Of a stretch of 64,000 nt of DNA, positions 27,191-39,560 are shown in pieces (position 1 is the first letter of the stretch; each line of letters begins with the position of its first letter). A model generated the notes under the pieces. It made no database searches. It was given only the letters and a program-made list of their open reading frames with translations, and was not told the origin of the DNA. The translations under genes were made by a program, and so were the position numbers. Source of the DNA: Viscum album. Its lineage: Eukaryota > Streptophyta > Magnoliopsida > Santalales > Viscaceae. The DNA lies in NCBI GenBank assembly GCA_963277665.1, contig OY728165.1, positions 1,753,084,772-1,753,148,771 on the forward strand, read 5' to 3'.

Positions 27191-27939
27191 CACTACTAGA
27201 GAAAAATGGCTATGACCACGTGTTAAAACTATGGTCGTAGGTCGAATTCCTTTAGTCATATCCTAAAAGTATGGTCATTTTCCTTTGTGTAATATTGGAC
27301 TAGAAATATAACCTAGGACTATTTACCCAGACAACCTATAACTATAGTGTTTTCTTGTGGAGATAGACATAATTCCATGATCACCGAACATGGTCATAAC
27401 TCATGTAAAATTGTAAAATTTTTAACCAAAAAATGTTGAACATGACACCTCCACATTATATCATAAGATAAAATACCACACATATGCACCAATGTATATA
27501 TATATATATATATTAATTATTAAATTTTTAATATTATAAAAAGTCTCATCATATCTATGTGAACCAATCACCACATAAGCTATTGTCTGTGGTTGTAGGC
27601 TCATCTCATGTGCCTCTACAACCATGGGACACATTATGATAGTGACAGGTCGACATGGAAATGTTCTATCACCATGGGAAATGTGGCCCAAGGACATAAG
27701 AGGTCCCCATTTGTTCTTAATACTATAGAAGATGTGTCCCATAGTGGTATGGGGTTCCTAGTTAGATTTATTCACTAGAGTCATGTGTCTTATAGCGATT
27801 AGGGGCCCCAACTAGACCAATTTCTATAGAAAACATTATTCCTGGTATTAGGTGGGACGTCAATGGAAATATTCCCACAATCATCATGGATTGTGGTTGT
27901 AGGGCCTCCCCACACCCTTATATAATGTACATAACCTTT
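27191..27939. mobile_element. CACTA-like transposon end, interrupted by element D
   Basis: The sequence starts with CACTACTAGAGAAAAATGGC, a form typical of CACTA (En/Spm) termini. It is followed by subterminal repeats of the CTATGGTCGTAGGTC type and of CATGGGACACAT and ATGTGTCCCATAG, the latter in both orientations. Element D is inserted at 27,939/27,940. Sequence beyond D (37,741-37,865) has related motifs such as CTATGGTTATAGGTC, consistent with continuation of the same transposon. The opposite end was not found with confidence: TATAGTG near 37,960 is only a weak candidate. No transposase is seen, so it is probably non-autonomous. Confidence 0.5.
27491..27512. repeat. (TA)n microsatellite
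   Basis: A short TA run lies within the CACTA-like subterminal region. Confidence 0.8.
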
Positions 27940-30244
27940 TATGCCATCCCTAGATCTGGAAATATCTCACATAGACAAATCATGTTTGTTACTAGACCTC
28001 AAGAATGTATACTTGTACACTAGATTCTTAGGATTATTAGTAGATTTGTACAGAACATAATGGGGAGGATATACCCCTAGTATATAGTTGAAATACAATG
28101 AAAATACAAAAATACTAGTGAAAAATAAATATCTAAAACAATAAATCATACTACTAGAAGAAATGGACGAACCAAGTAAACCAAAAAAAAGTGAACCTTG
28201 TATTGTCGAGATAGAATGTAACTTAATGACATGTCAGAATTCACATAGTCAAGAGTAATCAATGAAACAAATAAACTCAAAATTCCACCGTCCTAAATCC
28301 CTAGTTGGTATTGTCTCTAAGATCTAATCCAACCAGTAAGCAATAATCAACAACAAGGTTCCTTTCTCTTTTCCAACCCTACATCCATGTAATATGTTAT
28401 TATATCAAATGACTGCCTGAATTGGGTGTGAGTATGAATCTGTAGGTCAACACCACCATGTCAAATTGAAACCATTCTGATAATAAGTGCATACATTAAA
28501 GTGATAAAAAAGTTTATTAGTTAATCAATTAATACAATACAACAATAAAATTTCATCAACACCATGCCAGAATATATCTGATAATGTAGCATAACCATTC
28601 CAACCATAACAAAAAATCAATGGAATAATCCCATAACTAGAAAAATACCTATGTATAATAATTTCAGCATAACTGTGCCAAGACCTATTAGAATTATATC
28701 ATGACCAATCCAAGACCAATAAGCGTTACAATATAACCAGGACAAGCCCTTTATAGAATCGTTTCTGCTTAATGCGCCACGCCATTAATAAAAGAAATTT
28801 TGAATAACTGGGATAAAACCTATAAAAATTGCATCCTAACTAGTCTGAACCCTTTATATAATAATTTTAGCATGAAATTGGGTCAATACCTCTATACAAT
28901 CATTATAACATGAATCACAACATAAGTAATAATGACAGTAATAACACAACATAACATCATAATCCACAACGGTCATTCCATCCAATTACCATTTGTCTTT
29001 CTATTACCCTTTAATTCATCCAATATCATCTTAATCCATTATCATTCCAATATACACACTCATATTATGTGAAATTATCACCATTCAATTTAATAAAAAA
29101 AATAATCCTTTATCAAAGGTAAATATATAAAAAAGATTCTCCTCTGGTCTAATGTCATTATAAAACATATTTTTAAGAAAATCATCGTGTTATTTATTAT
29201 TTAAGGGTAGGATGGACCTATGGGAAGTTTATAACCAAGTCTCAAGACTACCTTTTCCAAAGGTTTCCAAAGAGTTTTCCAACCACATGATTATCATCAC
29301 CCACCATTCTATTAGTAAATTCATATGATATATCAATAAAATCACCTAATAATGCACACAATTAAACAAAAAATCCCATAGGGGTTTGTTCTAGACCATG
29401 TACTTATATATGAAGATCAAATGAATGCTTTAAAAAAGTAAGGACAACATGGAAATAAGGTGATGATGATAATAGTGAAAACCTAGATCACACAAACATT
29501 AAGATCAAAACTTGCTTCAATAGTGGTCAAGAGATCAGAACACTATAATGTATGATAGCAGAAAAAGGAGAAACCAAAGAGAAGGAACAAACTATAGATT
29601 AATATATATAATGATATGTCCATAAAGGAAGGAATCACTCTAAAATAACATGGGTTAATCCTTGGGTTCGATAGAGAATGATTCATGAAGGATAAAGAAT
29701 AAATTATATGAATGTCATAGATTAAAACTGATAGTCCCAAGAAAATCATGATGTGAACCCCTTTCATGATGTGAATTTTTTGATACATAGGATATTCCAA
29801 AATCACATCACCAAATGTTAAAATTACCACAATCGACCATTTTGACGATGTGAACCAATCTCATGACGTGTAAAATTTTCAAGTTCTCAATCAGTGTATG
29901 ACATGTTTCTGATAATAAGTTCATGTGGAGAATAATTACCACAATGTGAAAGTGTCCAACAAATATCTCTCATCCTATATTTTTTAGAAGAAGTATAAAC
30001 CACATGAAAATACTTTAAAACAAAATAAAACTCTCATAATCCCTTGAAACATTTATACCATGACTCCATTAACTCAAACAAACATACATCCCCAAAATTT
30101 TGGTTATTATCCCCAGAAAGAAAATGATCTCCACCCCAATGAAAAGACTATACTAATAAGGTTTTAAGAATATAATAAAACCCCACTAAAATAGTTTCAT
30201 CAAAAACTGAAAGGGATCATACCTAAAAATTATGATATCTTATA
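27940..30244 (-). repeat. Left (3') LTR of element D
   Basis: It begins TATGCCATCCC on the plus strand (right copy CGTAACATCCC) and ends in ATATCTTATA (right copy GGGATCTTACA). Shared blocks include CACTAGACCTCAAG-like sequence near the start and a nearly identical 38-base block around 29,745-29,785. Confidence 0.8.
29740..29985 (-). repeat. Motif array ATGATGTGAAC in the left LTR of D
   Basis: Several spaced copies of TCATGATGTGAA and variants (ACGATGTGAACC, CATGACGTGT) occur here. The first two copies are almost unchanged in the right LTR, although flanking LTR sequence has diverged strongly. Confidence 0.65.
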
Positions 30245-30262
30245 ACCTAACCCCCATAAAGC
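30245..30262 (-). promoter_or_regulatory. Polypurine tract of element D
   Basis: The minus strand reads CTTTATGGGGGTTAGGT directly before the 3' LTR, the place and composition of a plus-strand primer. Element C has the comparable CTTTAAGGGGGGACATT. Confidence 0.6.
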
Positions 30263-30539
30263 ATCTCATGACCAAGAGATCCAAGTGTCACTATCGGGCC
30301 TCTTGGAACATGTTTGTACAAATAGATCTCATATTAGATTCTGTCTCTTGGGTATCCTTTTGATCATGACCATGTTACCACTACACTCAGACTTCATGTA
30401 TTTTCTTTACCCAAAGATACTTCTCACTATACTACGCAATCCATATTGGTTGATACTCAAAGGATGCATCTACAACTTTCTCATCATCATCAATGTAATA
30501 CATATGAGAAGGGTATATATGATATCTATAAAGCTATGT

Positions 30540-31600
30540 TATGTTCAACATTTCAAGCATTGAACTACAAAATTTTGGAAGTAAGAATTGGTATGCCACT
30601 AGAATTACACTTTCCACTATCTCAAATGTCCCAAAAATCATGGGTGACAACTTCCCCAATTTCCTGAAATGGAATTTCCCAAAACTAGTAGAAACATGAA
30701 GGAAAACACAATGTCCAACCTAAAACTCCAGAGGTTATCTATGATGGTCAATATAATATTTATTCTCGCTCTGCATAGACAGCAACTACATCCTAATAAA
30801 TTGAACCTTCTCATAAATCTCTTGGATGAGAATTTTTCCAATAAGTTCTACCTCACCTACCTCCAACAAGAAGTAGGTAAAAAAATGAAATACCAAATAA
30901 ATACTCAAAAGGTTCCATTTGGATCGATGCACGGAATATGTTATCACAATATGACTCCTCAAGTTCTAAATTTTTACCCCATGAACCACCTAAGTCTAAA
31001 ATTTAGTCATATAACATATCCCCTTAGATTTGAATAGTCCGTTCATATTGGTTTCCTATTCATGAGTGATGGTTTGTGATCATGATTTTCCTATAGTCCA
31101 AGATTGTTATGATGACCCTTGATGAAATGAGATGTGAAATGAGTATCTATGCCAAAAATGATACTCCTCGGAACACCATGTAGCCAAACTATCTCCTTCA
31201 AGTAAAGACTACCCAAATCATCAATTATGAAGGTATCTATGAGAGGAAATAATTTGGATACCATTGTCATTCAATCAATTATCACCCATACTACATCATT
31301 CCTATGACATTTCTTGGGTAATCCTATCATAGAATCCATATTTACATCATCCCATTTACACTCTGGAATGGGTAAAGGTTACAACATCTTAGTAGGCCTA
31401 TGAATCTCATATTTTACCTACTAATAGGTGAAAAATCTCACCAAGAAGCCAACTAACTCCTTCATTCCTAGCTACTGGAACAAAATATATATATCATGAT
31501 ACATAGTTGTTATACCAAGGTGTACCTCCTATCCAGAAGCATTAAAATATCTCATCACCTCTTTATATAAGCTTTTTGGTACCTAAACCAGAACATGAAT
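30540..31600 (-). pseudogene. Integrase remnant of element D
   Basis: Integrase joins element cDNA to target DNA. The minus strand reads LPIPEWKWDDVNMDSMIGL at about 31,325-31,385, the start of the catalytic core. The first catalytic Asp is the codon at 31,334-31,336. Next come NDVVWVIID and MVSKLFP. The C-terminal part is recognisable at about 30,560-30,735 as LEF.VGHCVFLHVS, then GKLSP and GTFEIVE, which matches the domain preceding the chromodomain in chromoviruses. Stops and frameshifts separate the blocks, and the second and third catalytic residues were not located with confidence. Two plus-strand open stretches across this area (30,285-30,563 and 30,669-31,037) are antisense shadows. 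Confidence 0.7.
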
Positions 31601-31819
31601 AAGGAAAACATTACAACTACAAAGAGACCATCTTGATGGTTGATTCCCACCAAATAAGCTTCCCCTCAGATCTAATCCCTTTTGGATCAGAAACCATATC
31701 TATCTATGTACAGTCAAGAATCAAGGGTATAACAAATGTTGATGTCAGAGGTACCCATACAAAGGAATTTTAAATATCTATATGCATGTCTACTAAGAGT
31801 CCATCATCCTACACTTTTT

Positions 31820-32190
31820 GTAATGCTCCGACACTACATCCACCTGAATCTTATGGGTTAACGTGTTAGAAACGACATTTTCATTTCTTGGTGTGTAACC
31901 CATCTCAATTATGAAATAATATAGATACTAAATGCACCTTCTCTTCTAGTGGATCGAGTTTCACAGAGAAATGTTGTACCTTATGATCTTATGGTCGATG
32001 TGCACCACCAAATTTTCACCCATATGATAATGTATGGAGCATGTCATGGAATGTAACACTACATCTATCCTTATATTGTGATTAGGACAATTACTTTAAT
32101 GTGGTCTCATTTTTTGGATCCTTAAGAAACCTCCTAGTCCTCCTGAATCATAATTTCTCTAAGTCTCACTTAGGATGCATCATAACATGT
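31820..32190 (-). pseudogene. RNase H remnant of element D
   Basis: Minus-strand blocks HYHMGENLVVHIDHKI (keeping a catalytic-type Asp) and, after indels, EMGYTPRNENVVSNTL match the centre and end of chromovirus RNase H and its linker to integrase. Element C carries the equivalent [12 protein letters not shown] and AYRTGKGYVVADAL. The first catalytic block was not clearly found. Confidence 0.6.
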
Positions 32191-32199
32191 TTTATCGGC

Positions 32200-32960
32200 A
32201 ATACCTAGAATAAGTAAAGTGAAGATAAATAGTAAAGTCAGTCTACCCTTGAACTCCTTAAAAACTCTCTTAAAAGTAACGAACCAAACATAATTCACCC
32301 CGTTATTGGTTATCCCATAAATTGGTTCTCCTAAATGGGATAATTCCTAGATAAAACGAAAATAATAACATGCTAACCATAGAAAACTATAAATTTATAA
32401 GACATTAATGTGACACTCCCAAGATACCATGGAGGAAACCTTCTCTAGGATTCAAGGAAATTTAGACTCTGAGATGAAATATACCAAGTTTTTCACCTTA
32501 TCAATCCAAAAAATTACATTTGGATAGATCGTTCGAAATATGATTCTCTCTCGTTGTACTCAAAATACTATCAATATAATGGGAATGATATTCTGATGAG
32601 TTAGATTTTATTAATATGATTGGATGAAAACCACCATAAACTGAACCAGGAAGGGATGAGATATCTTATTCATCAAATCCATGAATACCACTGACGCGTT
32701 CTGTAGATTGAATGACATGACTATAAACTATTACAAGACATACATGCTTCTAAACATAATACGAGGTTTTCCTGATGGTCTCACTGTCAACCGATGATAC
32801 CCTGATCTTAATTCATTCTTATAGATAATCCATGAACCTCTGATCTGATCAAATAGATCATCGATACATGAATGGGGATAACCATTCTTGACCATTGTCT
32901 AGTTTAGTCTCTAATAGTAAACATATAAATGAAAATTCCAATAAGAATAATTGGTGAAAA
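32200..32960 (-). pseudogene. Reverse transcriptase remnant of element D
   Basis: The minus strand reads VKNGYPHSCIDDLFDQIRG, then IIYKNELRSGYHRL (about 32,790-32,830). This is RT motif A, with Glu (codon 32,812-32,814) where the metal-binding Asp is expected. Downstream, after a frame change, come NASVVFMDLMNK and VVFI. The catalytic pair of Asp that should follow VVFI reads Gln-Ser (about 32,617-32,622), so activity is lost. Element C also has Glu at the motif-A position but keeps its Asp pair. Confidence 0.75.
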
Positions 32961-33483
32961 GAACTAGAGATATCAATGGTAAAGTACATGGACATGTGAA
33001 ACACTTATACATTATATATTAACACTAAACATTCAATTAATAATACTCTTCTGGTTCCAAAATATAAGATGAAAAATAATATGACACTATTTCCAAAACC
33101 AACCTAATCATTAAATCGATTTTACAATCAGGTGGAAATCCATAGAAATCATTAGGAAAGACATATAGAAATATTCTACCATCAAAGGAAAAGTATCAAA
33201 ATTAATTGCACCATAATCTAGGGAAACAAAATACTATATAAATCATGAGACAATTCAATCTACACTGAATGTTTCCTACTTGACTAGACTAAAGATCCCA
33301 CTCACCTCCCTGAAAATTGATTCCACCTTCTACAAATAGAAATATTACCTTCCTATTGTAATAGTTGATGTGAGTTAGGTATATAACCAACTAATCCATA
33401 CCAATAATCAAACAAAAACCAATCATTTACCGAAAAAGGTTTCCAAATGAAATGGTAACAAAAATTTCTAGAGAACATGTCTT

Positions 33484-33684
33484 TCAATGTTTGATATTAT
33501 CTGACCACACTTCCAATGGTGTATCGATTGTCAAGAAAACATCAAATATTTCCACAACCAAGACTAAAATGTTTTTAAAAAGATTATATATAATGAATGG
33601 TGATTCTACTATATAAAATAAAATTAAATCTGATGTAGATGACACAAGAATAATACCACTGATGATACTCGATCCAACATCCAA
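33484..33684 (-). pseudogene. Aspartic protease remnant of element D
   Basis: A 66-codon open stretch contains ILFYIVESPFI, aligning with the active-site region of gypsy protease, where Asp-Thr-Gly is expected and Tyr-Ile-Val is found. It then reads through LVLVVEIFDVFLTIDTPLE, which matches the strand after the active site. Protease normally cleaves the gag-pol polyprotein; this copy has no catalytic triad. It lies between the gag region and RT as expected. Confidence 0.6.
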
Positions 33685-33689
33685 AACTA

Positions 33690-35425
33690 GATTACTATAC
33701 TAAATAGAATCCAGCTGACATGGGATTCTATCTTAGGATCCAGTATAACTCCCCTATGCAGTTCCCTCTACCTACCACTTCCTTTTCGACATGGGGTACC
33801 ACGTCCCCTTCCTTGACCTTTACATCTAGTTGAACTCTATTTTATAGTTCACTTAGGGTTATCTGAGTCCTTTATAGTATCTCGTACCTATTAAGATCCC
33901 CTATTAATACTTTGTCGATGCACTACCCTACAAAAACTCTTTAGGTATGTAAGATTTCTATAGGAACAACACTTCAAAATATCACATGGACACTGAGTTA
34001 TCCAATGGTGAAACATTCAAAACTGATATAACTATAATTTAAAATGGTACTGAGATAATTTCCCTCTACCCTACATGTACTTCACACTGTTTTATTAGAA
34101 ATAACTTTTATAGAGGCACTTCATTCCTTGAGAAGAATAGCTCCCTCTTTCCCTTACTAAAAGATCCTGGATGCTACTCAGGGCCTCTATTAGGCACCCC
34201 TCTATGTTGAGAGCCTCATTCATCACATCTAAAATACTACTAATGATTTTTTTTTCACTTGTGACCTTATCTAATAGAAAATACCAAGCTTGAAAAGCCT
34301 CACATTGAAAATAAAAACAACATCTAATAGTGGTTCAAAATGATGGATGTTCATGAAATATACAACATTGTCCATCACTAAAATTCCCTCTTGAATCAGA
34401 GGCATGAACTAATGAGCCTTCCCTTCCCTCAATATATCTGGATAAGAGTTTCTAAAAAATTCTTCTTGGAAGTCATTCTAGGATAACTACCCTTGCTTCC
34501 TAGTTTTCTCTAAAGCATCCCACCAATACTTGGTTGTTCCATAAAACATGTACAAAATACACTTCACCAACATATTTATGGGTAATTTTTGGTGATTAAA
34601 GATTTTATGGATTGAATCAATCCATATCTCAATTTTATATGGGCCTCCCTCTCTAGTGAACATAGGTGGGTGTTGTAGTTTTAGCTATCTCATAATCTAA
34701 GAAATCAATGATATAGTGTAAAAAATCTCCCTTTCCATAGAGAGAAAGACCCTCAGAAAGAAATTGTGATGTTTAACATCCATCTAATTCATAGGATCTA
34801 CCAGAATATCTAGTTCATCTATTTTAGGAACATGCTGATTACCACTCTTGTGATTCCCAATTCAAAGATAGTGAGGATAAATTTTATCTCCATATGAAAT
34901 TCACTCCTCAGGACACTGGATAAAAATAATTTCAACCTCAAAAGGTGACAATAATAGAGAAAAACTGTCTCATGGTATCTCTAACAAGACTTAACAAGTG
35001 AATTAGCATGAAATAACAAATCACTCTATTCATTTTTAAGATATAATAGGGTACACAATTCACTATTCATATAGGTAAATATATCACATGAAACAATTGT
35101 GTCACTATCATGAACAATGAATATAAGTATATATACCTATGTTCCTATCATGACGACTTCATACTTACATCACGCCATACTAGTGCATGATTATAAATCT
35201 TAGGAAACAATAACATCACACAATATGTGAATCACCAATGGTAAAATAATATCATTCTTGACAGTGAACACCATGAAAAATAATCCCATCCTTGGGAACT
35301 TTGGTTTTCCCTCATATATGATTAGCTACTCCCATGAAAAAGATCAATACCAAGTCCCGACATATCCTTGATTAATTTTTAACTTTTCTAAATAGTAAAA
35401 AATTAGAAAAGAAATACAAAAAAAT
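33690..35425 (-). pseudogene. gag region of element D, badly decayed
   Basis: The interval between protease and the 5' LTR should encode gag. The only clear trace is a Gly/Arg-rich stretch on the minus strand at about 33,780-33,830 (GQGRGRGTP and on). It resembles the basic linker between the zinc knuckle and protease in this group. No intact zinc knuckle was found. The 5' leader is not delimited. Confidence 0.4.
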
Positions 35426-35434
35426 ACAATACCA
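35426..35434 (-). promoter_or_regulatory. Primer-binding site remnant of element D
   Basis: The minus strand reads AAC then TGGTATTGTA at the LTR edge. The first six bases match initiator tRNA-Met-type sites, and the 3-base spacer equals that of element C. Confidence 0.5.
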
Positions 35435-35437
35435 GTT

Positions 35438-37700
35438 CGTAACATCCCTTAACCCAACACCCTCTCTGTGGCAAATTTGGGATGGTCACTAGACCTCAAG
35501 CATACCTCCCCATATGCTAGAGGCTATTAGATAGAATCGAGAGTGTGGAGAAATTAGTGGGTAGTGTATACCCCTACTACAGATCTTAAATATAAAAGAA
35601 ACAAATATTTGACTAATGGAAATAACATAACCAATACATCATACAACTTGAAGATAAAGGTTGAATCTAGTAAACCAAATAACAATGAACCATGTAATGT
35701 TAGGATATAATATAACTTAATTACATGTCGGTATTCGTGAAGATAAGAGACCAAGATGATACAATTAAACTAAAAATTATGTGGTCCTAAATCCTAGGTC
35801 AGTTCCATATCAATGATATAACCTGTCCAGAAATAAAAAATAAAAAATAAATTCATTTTCCCTTACCCAAAGCATTATCAATGTAATCTGTCCGAGCAAT
35901 AAATGGGGGCCAAAATTGGGTGTGAGTAAAACTCTATAGACTGACCCCACCACATCAAAACCAAACCTGTGTTATAATTAGTGCATATAGTAAGGACACA
36001 AAAAACTGTATTAATTAATCAATTAATAAAACAAAAAATTAAACTTTATTTAGAACTATTTATATATATTATGATAATGTATCATAACCATGAAAACAAT
36101 AATAAAAAATACATGGAATAATCCCATAACTAGGAAAATCCCTCTAAAAAATCATATCAGCATAACTGGGCCATACCCTAAAAGTACTAAAACATGACCT
36201 AGCCAATCCATTTATATAGAAATTTTAGCATAATTAGGACACACCCTTTATATAAGAATTTCAAAATAACAGGGACAATACCAATAACCATTAAAACATA
36301 ATCGGGCCACATAATTTATATAGGCATTTCAGTATAAAAATCGTTCAATCCCTTTATATAAGAATTACCACATGAATCATAAAATAAATAAAAACATCTG
36401 GAATAACACCATACGCCATCACATGCTACAATAGTCAATCCCTCAAATTACTATTTTACTTTCAAATACCCTTTCATTCCTGAAATTATATCTTGATACA
36501 TTATCATGATAGTGTACACACCAATCTCATATCAATTTATCACTAGTTGTTTCAATAAACATGTAAGAAATTTTCCATGGTGATTCTATCACAAGAAATC
36601 AACTACGGACTCATGTCATGCTAAAAGATATCTTTAATCCATTAGCCAGTTTTTTATTGTTCAAGGGTGGGCTCAACCAAAATGTTTTTATAATTAGGGT
36701 ATCAACACTAATGGATCCAAAGGGAACCAAGGAGTAGGAAAAATAAATTACTATCATCACCCATTATTCCATTAGTTAATGTACATGTTTCATCGACATG
36801 ATTTTAAAATATTTAACCAACTTAAACAAATATAAACATACAATAGAGAATTGTTCTAGACCACATAACTTTATACAGTTATCAAAGAAAAGATTTTAAT
36901 AGATAATGACATCAAGGAACTAAGGTGGTGGTAAATAATATGAAAACCTAGATCCCACAAACATCAAGTTGAAAACCTAATTCAATGACGATCAAGAGAC
37001 CAAAACACTGTCCAGACGAATTGTTGAAGAAATCGGAAACCAAATAAAATGAACTCATTGAAGATTAAAAAATATAATGATACATTTGGAAGGGATGAAA
37101 TCACTCCTAAATCATTTGGATTCAACATAGGGTTCGATATAGACAACATCATGGTAAAAAAATATAACACACACACAACCTGGTTTAAAACTATTGTTCC
37201 TATGATATTCATGATGTGAACCCCTTTCATGATGTGAATTTTTTGATTTATAAGATATGCCTAAAATGAATCACCTTAGGTTAAAATAACCTTGGTTGAC
37301 CATTTTATGATGTGAACTAGTTTCATGATGTTTAAAAGTTTCATGCTATGAACTAGTTCACAACGTGTGTCCAACAACATGGTAACATGGTATATAATGT
37401 TCACGATGTGAATGTCTCCAATGAAAAAATATTATCCCAGCTTCAATAGAAAAATCCCAAACTACCACTGATGCCTAAAAACCAATGGAAAACCCTCTAA
37501 GACCTTGAAACTTTTGTAACCAAAATCCATTAATTCAAACTAACATACATTCCCAAAAGTTTTTTTATTTACCCCAAAAATATATATCACCCCCAAGAAA
37601 AGGTTATATTAGAATAGTTTTAAGAAAAAAAGAAAACCCCACAAAAAAGGTTCAATCAAAACTCAAGATGAACATACATATAAATATATGGGATCTTACA
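35438..37700 (-). repeat. Right (5') LTR of element D
   Basis: The partner of 27,940-30,244, 2,263 bp long. It runs from CGTAACATCCC to GGGATCTTACA on the plus strand, so the 5' LTR start on the minus strand is TGTAAGATCCC, matching TGTAAGAACC in element C. Confidence 0.8.
37200..37420 (-). repeat. Motif array ATGATGTGAAC in the right LTR of D
   Basis: Copies near 37,207, 37,228, 37,308 and 37,325, with further variants to about 37,410, share TTTCATGATGTGAA and AACTAGTT elements. It corresponds to the array at 29,740-29,985 in the other LTR. Confidence 0.65.
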
Positions 37701-37705
37701 CCTTT

Positions 37706-38744
37706 TAAGATTGAATTTACAACCACATACTAATTATCCTATGGTTATAGGTCGGTCTACCTTTATGAGTGAAATGAACCATGGAGGTAGGTGGTCTATG
37801 GCCAAGATCAATTCCTATTCATAATAATATACCAAACTATAACCATAGTTCCACACTATATAGACATTGAACAATGGATTTATGGAAAGTTTATAGTTGT
37901 GTAGATATAACAAGGAAACCGATATATCAATACAATTATTACTAAAATAACTATACATATAGTGGTTATAAAGTATCCCTCACACCACCTCAATATTACG
38001 GAATTTCATACACCTCGAACAAACACATCATGAACCTTCGAGTAAAGGTTAACATAGTTCCCCATCATAACATTAACATCATTTAAGCCATCAAGCATAT
38101 TAAATTACCACAAAATAGAAATATATGAATACTAACTACATAAAAATTACATTTATATCAATTAATCTATAAGAATCTTTTTAATCCTTGAATTATACAA
38201 CCCTAACCTTTATATTATTATCCACAAGACCTTGTGAAAACTACATTAATAAAATTACATAATATTACATAATCCCAATTAACTCATACCACCTCTTGAC
38301 TAGTTAAATACCAACATATATAAAGTAACATAACATTAGTAATGCTTCACAATGTTTAACACAGAATAAAAAAATGTTATAAATAACCCTTTATATAGCC
38401 AAATCAAAGGGCAATAAAATAAAAATTAATTTTATTGATCTCCTTAATATGCCAACCAAATTTTCCTCTATATATCAATTTCAAAAATTCAAGCCAATTA
38501 CTAATGATTATAAACATAAAGAGGCTAATATTAATTTTTATATTACAATATTCTTGTACTTCATTATTCATAACTCCATTTTTAGTTCATTTTATAATTT
38601 GAACAATATTTCACATTATAATTTTAATTCTATTTTATAGTGATCTATTACTCAGTATATATTTGAAAACATCCTTAAAAACAAAATAGAAAGGATTTTA
38701 ATTTAATATTTAATTTTAATATTTTTTTCATTCCATTAGGACCT
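37706..38744. other. Possible CACTA continuation, then AT-rich unassigned DNA
   Basis: 37,741-37,865 carries CTATGGTTATAGGTC and related motifs resembling the subterminal repeats at 27.2-27.9 kb. From about 37,970 on nothing is recognised. An open stretch at 38,449-38,640 is low-complexity and matches nothing I know. Confidence 0.35.
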
Positions 38745-39560
38745 ATTCATATTTTTTGAGGACTTGAAGATTCCCATTGTAAGACCACCAAAGTGGTCCT
38801 TGTACCAACAACATTCTAGGAAATGAGAATTGGTTATATTCCCAATAAAATTAATATATAGGAAAATATAAAAGACAAATTTTCCTAATATTTTATATAG
38901 ATATAGATAATATCATGGGGAACAATTCATTAAATAGTTTACAGAACTAATTATGATGTTTGATTGGATTTTTAGGCGGCCCCAGTTGAAGATGCAATTC
39001 TGGGACAGATTCTGAGGCCCGAAAAAATAGCCCTCCATTTCAATAATATCTTGAAAAACAAAAATCCTTTTAGGATCAAAGATCACCTGATATCATTGGA
39101 CATACCAATAACCATATTTTTTCTATTTCGCAACAAATTTCTTCCATCTAGATGCTCATTTTAGAGACTCTTTTTGGTGGATGTGAGCTGGCTTCCATTT
39201 CGGGTCAAGGGTGGAAAAGTCCAAATTCTACCGACATACCACCACCCTAGGCCTACCATGATCAAGTGGAATGAAATTTAATTTTTGGGGATCGACTCAA
39301 TATTCTTGTAATTCCTGTTTAAGGAAGTGGGTTTGAAGGAGTTAAGGAATCGTTGTGTTTAGATTCTTTGTAATGTTATGCCCCCTCTTTGAGTTTGTAA
39401 CCACATTTTATTCTCTAATAAGTTGTTATAATAACCATATTTTTAAATAAAAGTTTATTATTGAATATTATTCTATTCTTATTCATATAAATTTGATACC
39501 GTTTCCTCAATGTTATAATTTACTCACACAAAACCTTGTGAAATTTATCACACAACGGTG
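38745..39560 (+). other. GC-raised block with transcript 3'-end-like features
   Basis: The stretch stands out by higher GC (roughly 38,970-39,420). It then turns T-rich and contains AAATAAAAG near 39,444, like a polyadenylation region. It starts near a TGTAAGACC that could be an LTR edge. It might be an LTR fragment (R/U5 region) of an unidentified plus-oriented element. No coding match and no partner copy is present in the window. Confidence 0.3.

Larger units (their letters stand above)
27940..37700 (-). mobile_element. Element D: complete but decayed chromovirus-type Ty3/gypsy element
   Basis: A 9.76 kb element is bounded by LTRs of about 2.3 kb and by a perfect 5-bp direct repeat CCTTT (27,935-27,939 and 37,701-37,705). 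On the minus strand the order is 5' LTR, primer-binding site, gag region, protease, RT, RNase H, integrase, polypurine tract, 3' LTR. The LTR 3' ends resemble those of elements B and C, placing all three in one broad Tekay/Del-like group. LTR divergence is high by eye except in a conserved motif block, yet the overall structure is intact. All domains carry stops, indels or lost catalytic residues. Confidence 0.85.

Noticed and set aside
30285..30563. 92-codon plus-strand open reading frame
   Set aside because: It lies over the end of D's pol on the opposite strand and shows no family match.
30669..31037. 122-codon plus-strand open reading frame
   Set aside because: It is antisense to the integrase C-terminal part of element D and has no domain of its own.
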